This document shows positions 46,626-55,998 of a stretch of DNA of 64,000 nucleotides, piece after piece. Under the pieces are notes generated by a model. That model worked only from the letters and a program-made list of their open reading frames with translations. It was not told the origin of the DNA and did no database searches. Position numbers and translations under genes: made by a program. Position 1 is the stretch's first letter; each line of letters opens with the position of its first letter. Source of the DNA: JAPOUP01 sp026708635 (GTDB lineage: Bacteria; Pseudomonadota; Alphaproteobacteria; Rhodobacterales; Rhodobacteraceae); contig OZ241336.1 of assembly GCA_965200115.1 (NCBI GenBank), positions 1,674,001 to 1,738,000 on the forward strand, written 5' to 3'.

Positions 46626-47627
46626 TCACCTTTCCGTGAGGGCATCAACCAGTCGCTCCACACCATGCCTGAATGGGTCGACCGTCGGGAGGCCCATCCG
46701 GCCCTCGACCTCCTTGAGGTAAGCCTGGGCCTCACTCTCCGCCAGCGCGGCGGTGTTGATGGCTATACCGGTCGCATCGCAGGCTGGATTGGCCACTCGC
46801 GCCAGCCGCAACGCGAGCTCATGCAGCGCTTCGAGTGATGGCAGCCCGTAGTCCGGAAGTCCGCGCATATGCCCGCGTGTCGGTTCGTGGCAAAGCACGA
46901 GCGCGTCGGGCTGGCCACCGTGAATCAGCGCCATGGTCACGCCGGAGTAGGAGATGTGGAAGAGCGATCCCTGGCCTTCCAAAAGATCCCAATGGTCATC
47001 GTCGTTGTCCGGTGTCAGCCATTCGACCGAACCCGCCATGAAGTCAGCGACAACGGCATCGAGAGGTACACCGACGCCGTCGATGAGAATTCCGGTCTGT
47101 CCGGTGGCCCGGAAAGTCGCCGCGAGGCCGCGTTTCCTGAACTCACGTTCCATGGCGAGCGTGGTGTACATCTTGCCAACCGAACAGTCCGTGCCGACGG
47201 TGAGACACCTTTTCCCCGAACGCTTCGTTCCTTTGGCGATCGGATAGGGCACATGGGGCACCCGTACGTCGTGCAGCGCATGGCCCGTTGCATTGGCCAC
47301 GGCCACGAGGTCGGGCTCGTCGCGCAGCAGGTTGTGCAGCCCCGAGGCGAGGTCGAATCCCTCCTCCAGCGCCATTATCAGCGTCTTCTTCCATTCAGGG
47401 CTTATGACGCCGCCACGGTTTGCCACACCGATGACGAGGGTCTTCGCCCCGGCGGAGCGCGCTTCATTCAGGGACATGTCGGGCAGTCCCAGATCCGCCA
47501 CGCAGCCCGGCATCCGAAACTGGCCTACGGCGCGTTCCGGCCTCCAGTCCTTTATGCCCTGGCCTACCTTCGCCGATAGCTGATCCGGCGCGTCACCCAG
47601 AAACAGCAGGTATGGTGCTTTGATCAC
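46626..47627 (-). CDS. dgcN: DUF1611-family N-acetyltransferase, DgcN-like
   Basis: A 333-residue protein of the DUF1611 family. The N-terminal domain starts YLLFLGDAPDQLSAKVGQGI; the C-terminal P-loop-like domain has TVGTDCSVGKMYTTLAME near residue 148. DgcN proteins acetylate D-glutamate, and DgcA then racemises the product. Here dgcN is the first of three genes (dgcN, dgcA, dat) on the minus strand with gaps of 72 and 54 bp. The annotation as DgcN follows the pairing with a DgcA-like epimerase. Confidence 0.85.
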   Translation of the reverse strand: MIKAPYLLFLGDAPDQLSAKVGQGIKDWRPERAVGQFRMPGCVADLGLPDMSLNEARSAGAKTLVIGVANRGGVISPEWKKTLIMALEEGFDLASGLHNLLRDEPDLVAVANATGHALHDVRVPHVPYPIAKGTKRSGKRCLTVGTDCSVGKMYTTLAMEREFRKRGLAATFRATGQTGILIDGVGVPLDAVVADFMAGSVEWLTPDNDDDHWDLLEGQGSLFHISYSGVTMALIHGGQPDALVLCHEPTRGHMRGLPDYGLPSLEALHELALRLARVANPACDATGIAINTAALAESEAQAYLKEVEGRMGLPTVDPFRHGVERLVDALTER

Positions 47628-47676
47628 TTCGCGCGTCTCCCTTGGCTGAAGAACTGAACTATATACTTAACTGAAC

Positions 47677-47684
47677 GGTATACC
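47677..47684. promoter_or_regulatory. GGTATACC palindrome between dgcN and malyl-CoA lyase genes
   Basis: An 8-bp perfect palindrome in an AT-rich patch 50 bp upstream of dgcN. It matches the centre of many GntR/FadR-type operators (TGGTATACCA), but only the core is symmetric. TATAGT-like and TATATA sequences nearby could be the dgcN -10 box. Regulation by a GntR protein is a guess. Confidence 0.35.
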
Positions 47685-47852
47685 ATACAAGGGAGATGAC
47701 GGTCAGGCATTGACGGGTAAAATACCCTTCAGAACCTGTCCGCCGTTCCGGATAATCCCGGGATAGCGTAAACGCTGACGGGACTTGCGTTGATAGGGGC
47801 TACGGATTACGTCGCCCGAAATCAAGAACCCCGTGTCTCCAAAAGGATGTCG

Positions 47853-48821
47853 ATGTCTTTCGTTGTTCAACCTACCGCCCCGTCCCGACCAAATCGTTGC
47901 CAACTCTTCGGTCCGGGCTCCCGGCCGCGGATCTTCGAGAAAATGGCCGCGAGCGCCGCGGACGTGATCAATCTGGATCTCGAGGACAGCGTCGCTCCTG
48001 ACGACAAGCCCGGGGCGCGCAGGAATGTCATCGAGGCTATCGGGGATATTGACTGGGGGCAAAAATGCCTTTCGGTTCGCATCAACGGCCTCGATACACC
48101 GTATTGGTACCGCGATGTCGTGGATCTTCTGGAACGGGCTTCGGGCCGACTGGACCAGATCATGGTTCCCAAGGTGGGCCGTGCCGCGGACGTCTATGCC
48201 GTTGACGCGCTGGTGACAGCGGTGGAGGCGTCCGTCGGTAGGGCAAGGCGCGTCAGTCTGGAGGTCATCATCGAGAGTGCCGCCGGTATCGTCCACGTAG
48301 AGGACATCGCGGCGTCGAGCGATCGTCTGCAGGCCATGAGTCTGGGTGCGGCGGATTTCGCGGCTTCTATGGGGATGCGGACAACCGGCATAGGCGGCAC
48401 CCAGGAGAACTATTACATGGTTCACGAGGGCAAAAGGCACTGGCCCGATCCCTGGCACTGGGCGCAGACCGCGATCGTCGCCGCCTGCCGCGCCCATGGA
48501 GTACTTCCGGTGGATGGGCCGTTCGGTGACTTTTCCGATGATGAGGGTTTCGTTGCCCAGGCCCGTCGCTCCGCGACACTTGGAATGGTTGGAAAGTGGG
48601 CGATCCATCCACGGCAAGTATCGTTGGCAAACGAGGTGTTCACGCCTTCAGAGGAGCAGGTGATGGAAGCACGGGAAATCCTCGATGCGATGGAGCGTGC
48701 CGGACAGGAAGGTTCGGGAGCGACCGTTTACCGGGGACGACTGGTGGACCTCGCCTCTATAAGGCAGGCGGAGGTTATTGTCCGGCAGGCGGAGATGATC
48801 GCACGGACGCAACCGTCCTGA
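47853..48821 (+). CDS. mcl1: L-malyl-CoA/beta-methylmalyl-CoA lyase
   Basis: A CitE-like C-C lyase of 322 residues, very similar in remembered sequence to Mcl1 of Rhodobacter. The second of two nearby ATGs (47853) has AAAAGG at the right distance. Conserved parts are RPNRCQLFGPGSRPRIFEKM, VINLDLEDSVAPDDKPGARR, VSLEVIIESAAGIVHVEDI (metal-binding Glu near residue 140), FAASMGMRTTGIGG and GMVGKWAIHPRQV. Mcl1 cleaves malyl-CoA to acetyl-CoA and glyoxylate and beta-methylmalyl-CoA to propionyl-CoA and glyoxylate, a part of the ethylmalonyl-CoA route and related pathways. It is divergent from dgcN. Confidence 0.94.
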   Translation: MSFVVQPTAPSRPNRCQLFGPGSRPRIFEKMAASAADVINLDLEDSVAPDDKPGARRNVIEAIGDIDWGQKCLSVRINGLDTPYWYRDVVDLLERASGRLDQIMVPKVGRAADVYAVDALVTAVEASVGRARRVSLEVIIESAAGIVHVEDIAASSDRLQAMSLGAADFAASMGMRTTGIGGTQENYYMVHEGKRHWPDPWHWAQTAIVAACRAHGVLPVDGPFGDFSDDEGFVAQARRSATLGMVGKWAIHPRQVSLANEVFTPSEEQVMEAREILDAMERAGQEGSGATVYRGRLVDLASIRQAEVIVRQAEMIARTQPS

Positions 48822-49040
48822 CGCCGCGCAGCGGCCGATTTCACGCCCGATGACCGACAATGCGGTGCGGCCGACGGCTGCGGTCCTTTCGTCAGCGGTC
48901 CGCTTTCATACCGTGAAACGGCTCGGCGAAATTGATGGCGCGGCTCGGGAGCGAGGTTCCCGGGTCCGGTCGGACCGCCGCCTTAGGCGTGTCACCGGAT
49001 ACCGGTGTCGAAGGGGTGGACCGCTCCAGTCGACTATGGC

Positions 49041-49709
49041 CTATAGACCACCCGAAACGGACTCAATCCGATCGCCGAACACGGCCGACCCTACCCGAAC
49101 ACTGGTCGCGCCCTGTGCGATCGCTTTCTCGAAGTCCCCGCTCATTCCCATCGAAAGCTCTTTCAGACCGTTCCGCGCCGCGATCTTGGCGAGAAGCGCG
49201 AAATGCAGAGATGGTTCCTCGTCGAGCGGCGGGATGCACATCAGCCCCACCAAAGGCAATTCAAGCCTTCGGCTCTCGGCGATGAAGCTGTCCGCCTCCA
49301 GCGGCATCACTCCGGTCTTCTGCGGCTCTTCGCCGGTGTTCACCTGCACGTAGAGCGGGGGACAGAAGCCGGTCTCCTCCTGCAGTCTGGCCAATGCATT
49401 GGCGAGTTTCGGGCGGTCAAGGGATTCGATCGCGTCGAACAACCGGATCGCCTGTCTTGCCTTGTTGGTCTGAAGCGGGCCAATCAGGTGCAGGCTTAAA
49501 TCCGGGTATTCCTTGCGTAGCGCTGGCCACTTTCCCGCCGCTTCCTGAACCCTATTTTCGCCGAACAGCCTATGTCCGGCATCTAGTGCGCCCCTGATTC
49601 TCTCCAGTGGCTGCAGCTTTGATACGGCGATAAGCTTGGTGGATCCGACATCACGCCCGACCCGAGCTTCCTCCTTACGGATTCTTTCAACGACATCTTT
49701 CAGCGCCAT
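49041..49709 (-). CDS. yggS: YggS-family PLP homeostasis protein
   Basis: A 222-residue PLP-binding protein of the alanine-racemase-like fold. ATG 49709 with AAAGG upstream begins the family N-terminus. The PLP lysine is in LIAVSKLQP (near residue 28). Other conserved parts are FGENRVQEAAGKWP, LHLIGPLQTNKA, VQVNTGEEPQKTG and ELSMGMSGDFEKAIAQGAT with VRVGSAVFG. It keeps free PLP in balance and has no known enzyme activity. Confidence 0.94.
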   Translation of the reverse strand: MALKDVVERIRKEEARVGRDVGSTKLIAVSKLQPLERIRGALDAGHRLFGENRVQEAAGKWPALRKEYPDLSLHLIGPLQTNKARQAIRLFDAIESLDRPKLANALARLQEETGFCPPLYVQVNTGEEPQKTGVMPLEADSFIAESRRLELPLVGLMCIPPLDEEPSLHFALLAKIAARNGLKELSMGMSGDFEKAIAQGATSVRVGSAVFGDRIESVSGGL

Positions 49710-50244
49710 CGTCGGCCTTTCATCGATTCGATTGCCTCCGGATCCGGGATCACTGTCGGTCTGTGCGTGTTTCGGTTCAGTAGAGACCCTCTCCATTAGA
49801 TGGCGGCGGACGCCGAATTCCGGACATTGCGCGTCCAAAATAATTCGGGCAGCCGCCCATGGCGAGGCTTCGTATTGCGGAGTCGGTCGCCAAACCTTGA
49901 GGATGGCGCAGCCTATATGTGGATATGCGAACGTTTAGGCAAGCGGGTCGGTTCACCGCTTATGCGTGAGTTCCGCGCCCGGTGGCGGCGAAGCGATGAT
50001 CTTCCGCCGTCACCGGGCGCTGCCGGAGTCCGACGGCTGGCGGTCCCTCTGCGCCGCGTCCCGAAGTCGACCGCCGCAAAGCGGTCCCCACCGCGTCTCG
50101 TGCGGAACTTTCGCGGAGGTCAGGCGACTGCCCTGCCTTGGTCGCGTAGATGACGGCCCCGCGATCCCCGGAAAGTCATGTATTCAGGGCATTGCGCCCA
50201 TTTCCGCGATCGCGAACCAATTGCGTGCCGATACGAGGAATCGG
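49710..50244. other. divergent intergenic region yggS / waaA
   Basis: About 535 bp. Both flanking frames are open into it without family similarity. No other gene is seen. Confidence 0.4.
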
Positions 50245-51606
50245 TTGACAGAGCCAGCCGCTACGGATCATCAACAAGCCCGCTCCTATCAACTTAATCT
50301 CATTCCGGGTCGCCAATCTTTGCAGCAGCATCCTTCAGTGACTTGGCCAGATATCGCCTATTCCGCGATTACATCGGCGCTTTCGCCCCTGGCGCTTCCG
50401 ATCCTTGCGCGGAGATTGACTCGTGGCAAGGAAGACCCGGAACGTTGGCGGGAGAAACTGGGAATCACAGACCTGCTTCGGCCACCGGGCCAACTGATCT
50501 GGATGCATGCGGTCAGCGTTGGTGAGCTACTGGCCCTCAGGGGACTTGTCACCGAACTGGCCGGTCATGCACCAACGGCACGGTTTCTTCTGACCTCGAC
50601 ATCGACCGCATCCGCCGTCGCGATCGCCCGGAACATGCCGGAACGAAGCGTTCACCAGTTCCTTCCTCTTGATTTTCCCGGGCCGCGCAGACGGTTTCTC
50701 GATCATTGGAGACCCGATCTGGCGATATGGGCGGAACAGGATCTCTGGCCCGGTCTCGTCGCTGAAGTCACCCGAAGGGGCATTCCCCAAGCGTTCATCA
50801 ATGTCCGGATGAATTCCTCCGCCTTCAGGCGGCGGCGTTGGACGCGCCCGCTCTGGCGTGTTCTGTATGAGAGCTTTGAATTGATCGCGGTGCAGGATGA
50901 AGCCTCAGCCAGGCACGTTGAGGCGCTTGGAGCGCCGTCCCCGGTGCGGGTAGTCGGATCATTCAAGCCATTGGCCCCTCCCCTTTCACACGGTGAGGTG
51001 GAAGCGGTTTCCCTTAGGAAATCATTGGTCGGGCGGCCCGTCTGGGTTGCGGCCTCAACTCACCCGGAAGATGAGACAGTGGTGTTTTCGGCCATCAAGG
51101 CAATTCAGGCGAGGCGACCCGAGATTCTGGCCATCATCGCGCCAAGACATCCCGCCCGTGGAAAGGATATGGAAGCGGCAGCTTGCGCGGCAGGATTTCA
51201 GACTGTCCGACGAACGAACCGCGCGTTTCCCGCATCCGACACCGAAGTATTTATCGCCGATACAATAGGTGAGTTGGGCCTATGGTATCGAATGGCCGAC
51301 GTCGCATTGATTGGCGGGACGTTTTCCGAAAGCGTGCAGGGCCATAACCCATGGGAGCCGGTCCAGCTTGGATGTCCGGTGCTTTATGGCCCGCACGTCG
51401 CGAATTTCACCGATGACTACGCCGCGCTTGCCGCCGGGGATGGCGCGCGGGCGGTTGGGGATGCGGATGAACTCGCCGCCGCGGTCCTTTCGGACGATCT
51501 AGGCGGCATGGCCGACCGCGCCTCCGCGGTGATCGCGCTTCAGGCCGGTCGTGTCCGCGCGCTCGTGTCCGACATCGCCTCGTGCCTGGAGAAAATGTAT
51601 GGCTGA
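50245..51606 (+). CDS. waaA: 3-deoxy-D-manno-octulosonic acid (Kdo) transferase
   Basis: WaaA (KdtA, GT30 family) adds Kdo to lipid A precursors at the inner membrane. Clear coding begins by GTG 50338 (TWPDIAYSAITSALSPLALP, the N-terminal membrane anchor). An in-frame TTG at 50245 has a better GAGGAA site and is used here, giving 453 residues; the GTG start would give 422. Conserved parts are RGKEDPERWREKLG, WMHAVSVGELLALRGL with the likely catalytic Glu, LLTSTSTASAVAI, FLPLDFPGPRRRFLDHW, WAEQDLWPGLV, and near the C-terminus ALIGGTFSESVQGHNPWEP. Confidence 0.92.
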   Translation: MTEPAATDHQQARSYQLNLIPGRQSLQQHPSVTWPDIAYSAITSALSPLALPILARRLTRGKEDPERWREKLGITDLLRPPGQLIWMHAVSVGELLALRGLVTELAGHAPTARFLLTSTSTASAVAIARNMPERSVHQFLPLDFPGPRRRFLDHWRPDLAIWAEQDLWPGLVAEVTRRGIPQAFINVRMNSSAFRRRRWTRPLWRVLYESFELIAVQDEASARHVEALGAPSPVRVVGSFKPLAPPLSHGEVEAVSLRKSLVGRPVWVAASTHPEDETVVFSAIKAIQARRPEILAIIAPRHPARGKDMEAAACAAGFQTVRRTNRAFPASDTEVFIADTIGELGLWYRMADVALIGGTFSESVQGHNPWEPVQLGCPVLYGPHVANFTDDYAALAAGDGARAVGDADELAAAVLSDDLGGMADRASAVIALQAGRVRALVSDIASCLEKMYG

Positions 51607-52138
51607 GTCCTCGCCCGTAAGATCCTACCGCGTCGACACCGCGAACGCTTCGCGCTTCCCTATTCCAGACCGTAAGCTTTCCCTGAATGGATGGCCCGGA
51701 ATCTGGCGGGACGTCCCGTTCGAGAGCGAACCTCTCCGACGGTTCTCAAAGATGACGACGTCACCGCCGGAATCTCCGGTGCCATATCCGTCCGCCAAGT
51801 TCCCGGCGCTTTATCCGGCATGGCGTTCGTATCGTCGGCCCCGTCATTCAGCCCGTCGCCATGATATGGCCCGCCGAGGGATTCCGTGCGATGGTCACGG
51901 GCATGCGGAACCGGGCGGGAAGCCGCTTCATCACCTTGGACCGGGCTATGGCGCGAAACGGTCTCCGTCCTCGCTGTCCGGCTTGGTAATGCCGTCGCTT
52001 ATTCAACGCCTCCAAGAATCATGGACCGACGGAACGCCGTTGGCCCGGCGCGCGCGTCTGCGGTACGCTGGCGCTGGCGCGGAGCGCGCAAATGGACCTG
52101 TCATTGGTCGCTCTGGCGGGAAACGTGGGCGCTGAGAG
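51607..52138. other. gene-free stretch inside the LPS gene pair
   Basis: About 530 bp between waaA and a same-strand glycosyltransferase. All frames were read. One has a protein-like stretch around 51810-51985, ending in a stop at 51987-51989 without a supported start, so a decayed gene is possible. I could not identify it. Confidence 0.35.
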
Positions 52139-53164
52139 ATGAAAGAGATCGACGTTGTCGCGCCGAACCTAAAACGGCGCCTGTCCGGCGTCACGGCGAC
52201 GGTGATGCGCCTTGTGCCGCTCATGGCGGGAGAGATGGATGTGGTGGCCACGGGTCCGGGCCTTCCGCCGCATGTCCCTCACATTTCGCTGTTTCATGCG
52301 GCCACCATGCCTCGCGACCGTTGGCGTGTATGGCACGCACGCCGAAACACTGAAATGCTATTCGGTCTCGTTCTCAGGGTGATATTCAGAAGGAAATACA
52401 GGCTAGTATTCACCTCCGCATCGCAGCGCAGGCACACAGGCTACACACGCTGGCTCATCTCGCGGATGGATGCGGTGATCGCTACATCGGGCAAGTCGGC
52501 AGGCTATCTCGAATGTCCGTCAACCGTGATCTTTCATGGAATAGATACGGATGTCTTCCGCCCGTCCACTGACAGGGCGGACCTCAGAAAACGGCTAGCG
52601 CTTCCCGAAGGTATTCTGGTCGGATGTTTCGGGCGGATCCGGTCACAGAAGGGAACGGACGTATTTCTTGAGGCGATGTTCCCCGTACTCAAGCGTCGTG
52701 CGGATGTTCACGCCATAATCCTTGGCAGGACGGTCGAGAGACATCTTTCGTTTCTGGCGCTTCTGAAACAGAGGGCGCGTGACGAAGGCGTTTCTGATCA
52801 GGTGATGTTTCTGCCGGAAGTGCCGTCACATAAAATCGCCGATTGGTATCCCGCGCTTGATCTTTATGTCGCGCCTCAAAGGTGGGAAGGGTTCGGTCTG
52901 ACCCCGCTGGAGGCAATGGCGTGTGGTGTTCCGGTTGTGGCAACGACCGTGGGCGTGTTTCCCGAACTCCTTTCGACAGGGGTCGGTCGCCTCGTGCCGC
53001 CGGGCGAGGTGGCACCTATGGCGGTGGCGATAGGTGAGATGGTGGAGGGCACCGCCATGCGCGCCGTTCTTTCCGAAACCGCCCGTAGGCATGTAGAGGA
53101 TCGATTTGGAATTCACCGGGAAGCGAGGGCAATCATGAAAATCTATCGTGAACTTCTCGATTGA
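52139..53164 (+). CDS. GT4-family glycosyltransferase, LpcC-like LPS core enzyme
   Basis: A 341-residue GT-B glycosyltransferase. The C-terminal GT4 domain shows GCFGRIRSQKGTDVFLEAM near residue 161, then VMFLPEVPSHKIADWYPALD and the donor-site EGFGLTPLEAMACGVPVVAT near 262 with the E-x7-E pattern. The N-terminal half begins DVVAPNLKRRLSGVTATVMR, which resembles LpcC-type core mannosyltransferases of rhizobia and relatives. It stands near waaA, which fits a role in the LPS core. The exact sugar is not certain. Confidence 0.88.
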   Translation: MKEIDVVAPNLKRRLSGVTATVMRLVPLMAGEMDVVATGPGLPPHVPHISLFHAATMPRDRWRVWHARRNTEMLFGLVLRVIFRRKYRLVFTSASQRRHTGYTRWLISRMDAVIATSGKSAGYLECPSTVIFHGIDTDVFRPSTDRADLRKRLALPEGILVGCFGRIRSQKGTDVFLEAMFPVLKRRADVHAIILGRTVERHLSFLALLKQRARDEGVSDQVMFLPEVPSHKIADWYPALDLYVAPQRWEGFGLTPLEAMACGVPVVATTVGVFPELLSTGVGRLVPPGEVAPMAVAIGEMVEGTAMRAVLSETARRHVEDRFGIHREARAIMKIYRELLD

Positions 53165-53514
53165 TCCGGGGTCATGCGACTCCTTACCGTCCGTACCTTC
53201 CATACGCCGTATCCCTCAAGGCGTTGGTATATGGTGCCGTTTCCAGTCCGAGAGCGTGAACTTAACGCATAAAGGCCGTACCGGAAGAATCCCGCCCAGA
53301 TGTTCTCCGTGACGTACCGGGCGCGCGCCCACTCCACCGTCGCCACACTGGCTTCAGGTGCCGCGGCGGCTCTCGCGTTGGTCCAACCGCCGTTCGTTGG
53401 AGCCCCTGTCGCCGTCGCGGAGGTCTTTCAGCCGCTTGCGCTCCCGTGCCTAAAGCCGCAACCCTCGGTTTCCCGCTCTCCTCTTACATCGCCTGTCTCG
53501 CCCCGATATGCCGA
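53165..53514. other. intergenic region glycosyltransferase-GST
   Basis: About 350 bp between converging genes. No gene or clear terminator seen. Confidence 0.4.
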
Positions 53515-54153
53515 TCAGGGCAGTGGGACATCGCCCGCATACTTCGGCACCCGGTAGCCGCGCCGCACGGCCGGTCGTTCGGCGATGCGCGCGTACCAGT
53601 CCCGAACATGAGGAAATTGGTGTAGATCGATTTGCTGCCAGTCGTAACGGGAGACCCATGGCCAAGTGGCCATATCGACGATGGAATACTCCCCGCGCCC
53701 CTTACCCACCATATAATCACGACCCTCCAGCCGCCTGTTTAGAACACCGTAGAGGCGCTTGGCCTCCTTCAGGTAACGCTCTTCCGAATAGGTGGACTTT
53801 CCGGGATTGTGCCTTACGAAATGGTGAACCTGTCCGAACATCGGCCCGACACCGCCCATCTGCCACATCAGCCATTCAATCGCCGGCCACCGCTCGGCAC
53901 CCTCCGGCAGGAACCGGCCGTACTTCTCCGCGAGGTAGAGCATGATTGCTCCGGACTCCATCATTCGGACGTCGCTGTCGCGGTCGACGATGGCCGGAAT
54001 ACGGTTGTTGGGAGCGATTTTGAGGAAATCGGCTTCGAACTGCTCTCCTTGCGAAATGTCAATCGCGTGCGGGGTGTATTCGACGCCAAGCTCTTCGAGC
54101 AGTATCGAGACCTTGCGGCCGTTCGGGGTGGTCCATGTGTAGAGGTCGATCAT
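53515..54153 (-). CDS. glutathione S-transferase, YfcG/YghU-like
   Basis: A 212-residue GST. ATG 54153 begins the thioredoxin-like domain directly (MIDLYTWTTPNGRKVSILLE); the frame is open far upstream but those residues are not GST-like. The TTPNGRK motif near residue 8 is typical of Nu-class enzymes, which act as glutathione disulfide-bond reductases. The glutathione-binding region NNRIPAIVDRD and ESGAIMLYLAEKYG follow at 48-75. It is not a maleylacetoacetate isomerase by sequence, so it does not fill the gap in the homogentisate pathway. 284 bp downstream of fmt on the same strand. Confidence 0.9.
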   Translation of the reverse strand: MIDLYTWTTPNGRKVSILLEELGVEYTPHAIDISQGEQFEADFLKIAPNNRIPAIVDRDSDVRMMESGAIMLYLAEKYGRFLPEGAERWPAIEWLMWQMGGVGPMFGQVHHFVRHNPGKSTYSEERYLKEAKRLYGVLNRRLEGRDYMVGKGRGEYSIVDMATWPWVSRYDWQQIDLHQFPHVRDWYARIAERPAVRRGYRVPKYAGDVPLP

Positions 54154-54437
54154 GTTCCGGTCGTCCTTTAGAAGTGTCGCGAAGACAGATTTAAGGTGGG
54201 TGGGCATTGCCGCATGGGCGGTATGGCGGTCATGGCTTTCAGGCGCCGCGACGATCCTGTCATGCCCTGCGAAGGAATGGTAGCCGGCTGAAGGTCTGTC
54301 CCGCGGGAGTTCCAGTCCGGACCACATAACCGAAACCCTTATGGCATTCAGGATCCTGTATGGTTCGTCCAGAAGTGGGGTGCCGGAGGGCTCGGCCATC
54401 GGCTCATGCGACCGCGCAGCGCGCCAACGCAGCGCAG

Positions 54438-55337
54438 TCAGTTTCCCGGCGCGTCCTTCCAGCCGATTATGGCTTCGGCGGTGTTCATTGCCCGTCTGCC
54501 AGCGCGCTGCAGTCTGGTAACGCGCACGGCACCGGTTCCACATGCGACGGTCAGGTTCCGGTCAAGTACTTGGCCTGCCTTTCCGCGACCGTCTGCCTGA
54601 ACGCTTGAGAGAAGCCTGACACGTTCGCCGTTGAAAGTCGTCCAGGCGCCGGGAACTGGGGCAAGGCCCCTTATCTGGCGATCGACGAAGTGCGCAGGCC
54701 GACTCCAGTCGACGCGGGTCTCGGTCCCGTTAATTTTCCCCGCATAGGTGGCTTCCTGAGCCTCCTGTGGTTCGGGCGTCAGTTCGTTCAGGCGATCAAG
54801 CGCACCGGTGATCAGGGTGGCACCCATCGCTGACAGGCGGTCATGCACATCGCCGGTGGTGTCCGTAGCGTTTATCGGGGTGGCGGCGCGAAGCAGCACG
54901 GGCCCGGTGTCGAGGCCCGCATCCATCCGCATGATCGAAATTCCGGTTTCTCCATCCCCCGCCATTACCGCTCTATGGATCGGTGCGGCACCCCGCCATC
55001 GGGGCAGTAGGGAGGCGTGGATGTTGACACAGCCCTGTTTCGGCGCGCAAAGGATTCCAGATGGCAGAACCAGCCCGTAGGCGGCGACCACGGCGATGTC
55101 GGCGTTCAGTGCCGCGAAGGCGGAGAGGTCCTCCGGGGAGCGCAGCGAACCTGGATGCCTGATAGGTAGGCCGAGTTCCGCGGCACGGACATGGACAGGC
55201 GTCCGGCGGTCTTTCTGGCCGCGACCCGCCGGGCGTGGCGGTTGGCAGTAAACGCAGACGATCTCGTGGCCCGCCGCGTTCAGGGCGTTCAGGGCCACAA
55301 CCGAAAAGTCGGGTGAGCCCATGAAAACGATCCTCAC
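54438..55337 (-). CDS. fmt: methionyl-tRNA formyltransferase
   Basis: Formylates initiator Met-tRNA with 10-formyl-tetrahydrofolate. Slightly short at 299 residues but complete. Seen are RIVFMGSPDFSVVALNAL at the N-terminus, VYCQPPRPAGRGQKD, VVAAYGLVLPSGIL (active-site region near residue 90), GCVNIHASLLPRWRGAAPIH near 105-125, and GDGETGISIMRMDAGLDTG. The C-terminal OB-like domain ends with AEAIIGWKDAP. It follows def after 139 bp. Confidence 0.96.
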   Translation of the reverse strand: MRIVFMGSPDFSVVALNALNAAGHEIVCVYCQPPRPAGRGQKDRRTPVHVRAAELGLPIRHPGSLRSPEDLSAFAALNADIAVVAAYGLVLPSGILCAPKQGCVNIHASLLPRWRGAAPIHRAVMAGDGETGISIMRMDAGLDTGPVLLRAATPINATDTTGDVHDRLSAMGATLITGALDRLNELTPEPQEAQEATYAGKINGTETRVDWSRPAHFVDRQIRGLAPVPGAWTTFNGERVRLLSSVQADGRGKAGQVLDRNLTVACGTGAVRVTRLQRAGRRAMNTAEAIIGWKDAPGN

Positions 55338-55476
55338 CTGAGCCTCCGTGCCTGTTTCGCCTAATGGTGTTCTTGATGTCCACCCGATTCCGGTTGTGCG
55401 CCAGCGGGAAGTCCGTCTTCCGTAGCCTGTCAGACCGAGTCCCGGAATCGACGGTCCATGAGCGACGCCCGTCGTC

Positions 55477-55998
55477 TCACGCTCTCGTGCGCTCCCGTTT
55501 CAGCTTAACCATTTTTCTGGTGATCATCTGTCTTTTCAATGGTGTCAGGTAGTCTACAAAGAGCCGACCGTTCAGGTGATCGATCTCGTGCTGGACGCAT
55601 CTTGCCCATAGGCCGTCGAACTTCTCTTCCCGGGGCCGGCCGTCGAGATCCTCCCAGCGCACACGCACTTCGGCGGGACGTTGGACTTCCGCGAACTGCT
55701 CGGGAATCGACAGGCAGCCTTCATCCCGGGTTTCCACTTCCTCGGAGTTCCAGACGGTTTCCGGGTTGAACAGCACGACCGGACTTGGCTGCGCGTTTGG
55801 CTCCTCGGCGCAGTCCATGACTATCAAGCGCCTCAGTTCGCCGATCTGCGGCGCGGCTAGCCCGATGCCCGGCGCGTCATACATTGTCTGTAGCATGTCA
55901 TCGGCCAGGTTACGCAGCTCGGGTGTGATTTCGTCCACGCGCTCGCAGCATTTCCTCAGTCGTGGATCGGGATGGATCAGGATGTTTCTGACTGTCAT
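55477..55998 (-). CDS. def: peptide deformylase
   Basis: Removes the N-formyl group from nascent proteins, a metal enzyme (usually Fe2+). 173 residues. The three family motifs are complete: GIGLAAPQIG near residue 44, DEGCLSIPE near 91 with the metal Cys, and QHEIDHLNG near 135 with the two metal His and catalytic Glu. It precedes fmt on the same strand. Confidence 0.97.
   Translation of the reverse strand: MTVRNILIHPDPRLRKCCERVDEITPELRNLADDMLQTMYDAPGIGLAAPQIGELRRLIVMDCAEEPNAQPSPVVLFNPETVWNSEEVETRDEGCLSIPEQFAEVQRPAEVRVRWEDLDGRPREEKFDGLWARCVQHEIDHLNGRLFVDYLTPLKRQMITRKMVKLKRERTRA

Noticed and set aside
51551..52135. 194-aa ORF overlapping the end of waaA
   Set aside because: It overlaps a certain gene in another frame, is Arg/Pro/Ser-rich, and has no recognisable domain.
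53515..54153. GST as the missing maleylacetoacetate isomerase of the homogentisate pathway
   Set aside because: Its N-terminal motif (TTPNGRK) is that of YfcG/YghU-type GSTs, not of the zeta class, and it is 25 kb from the cluster.
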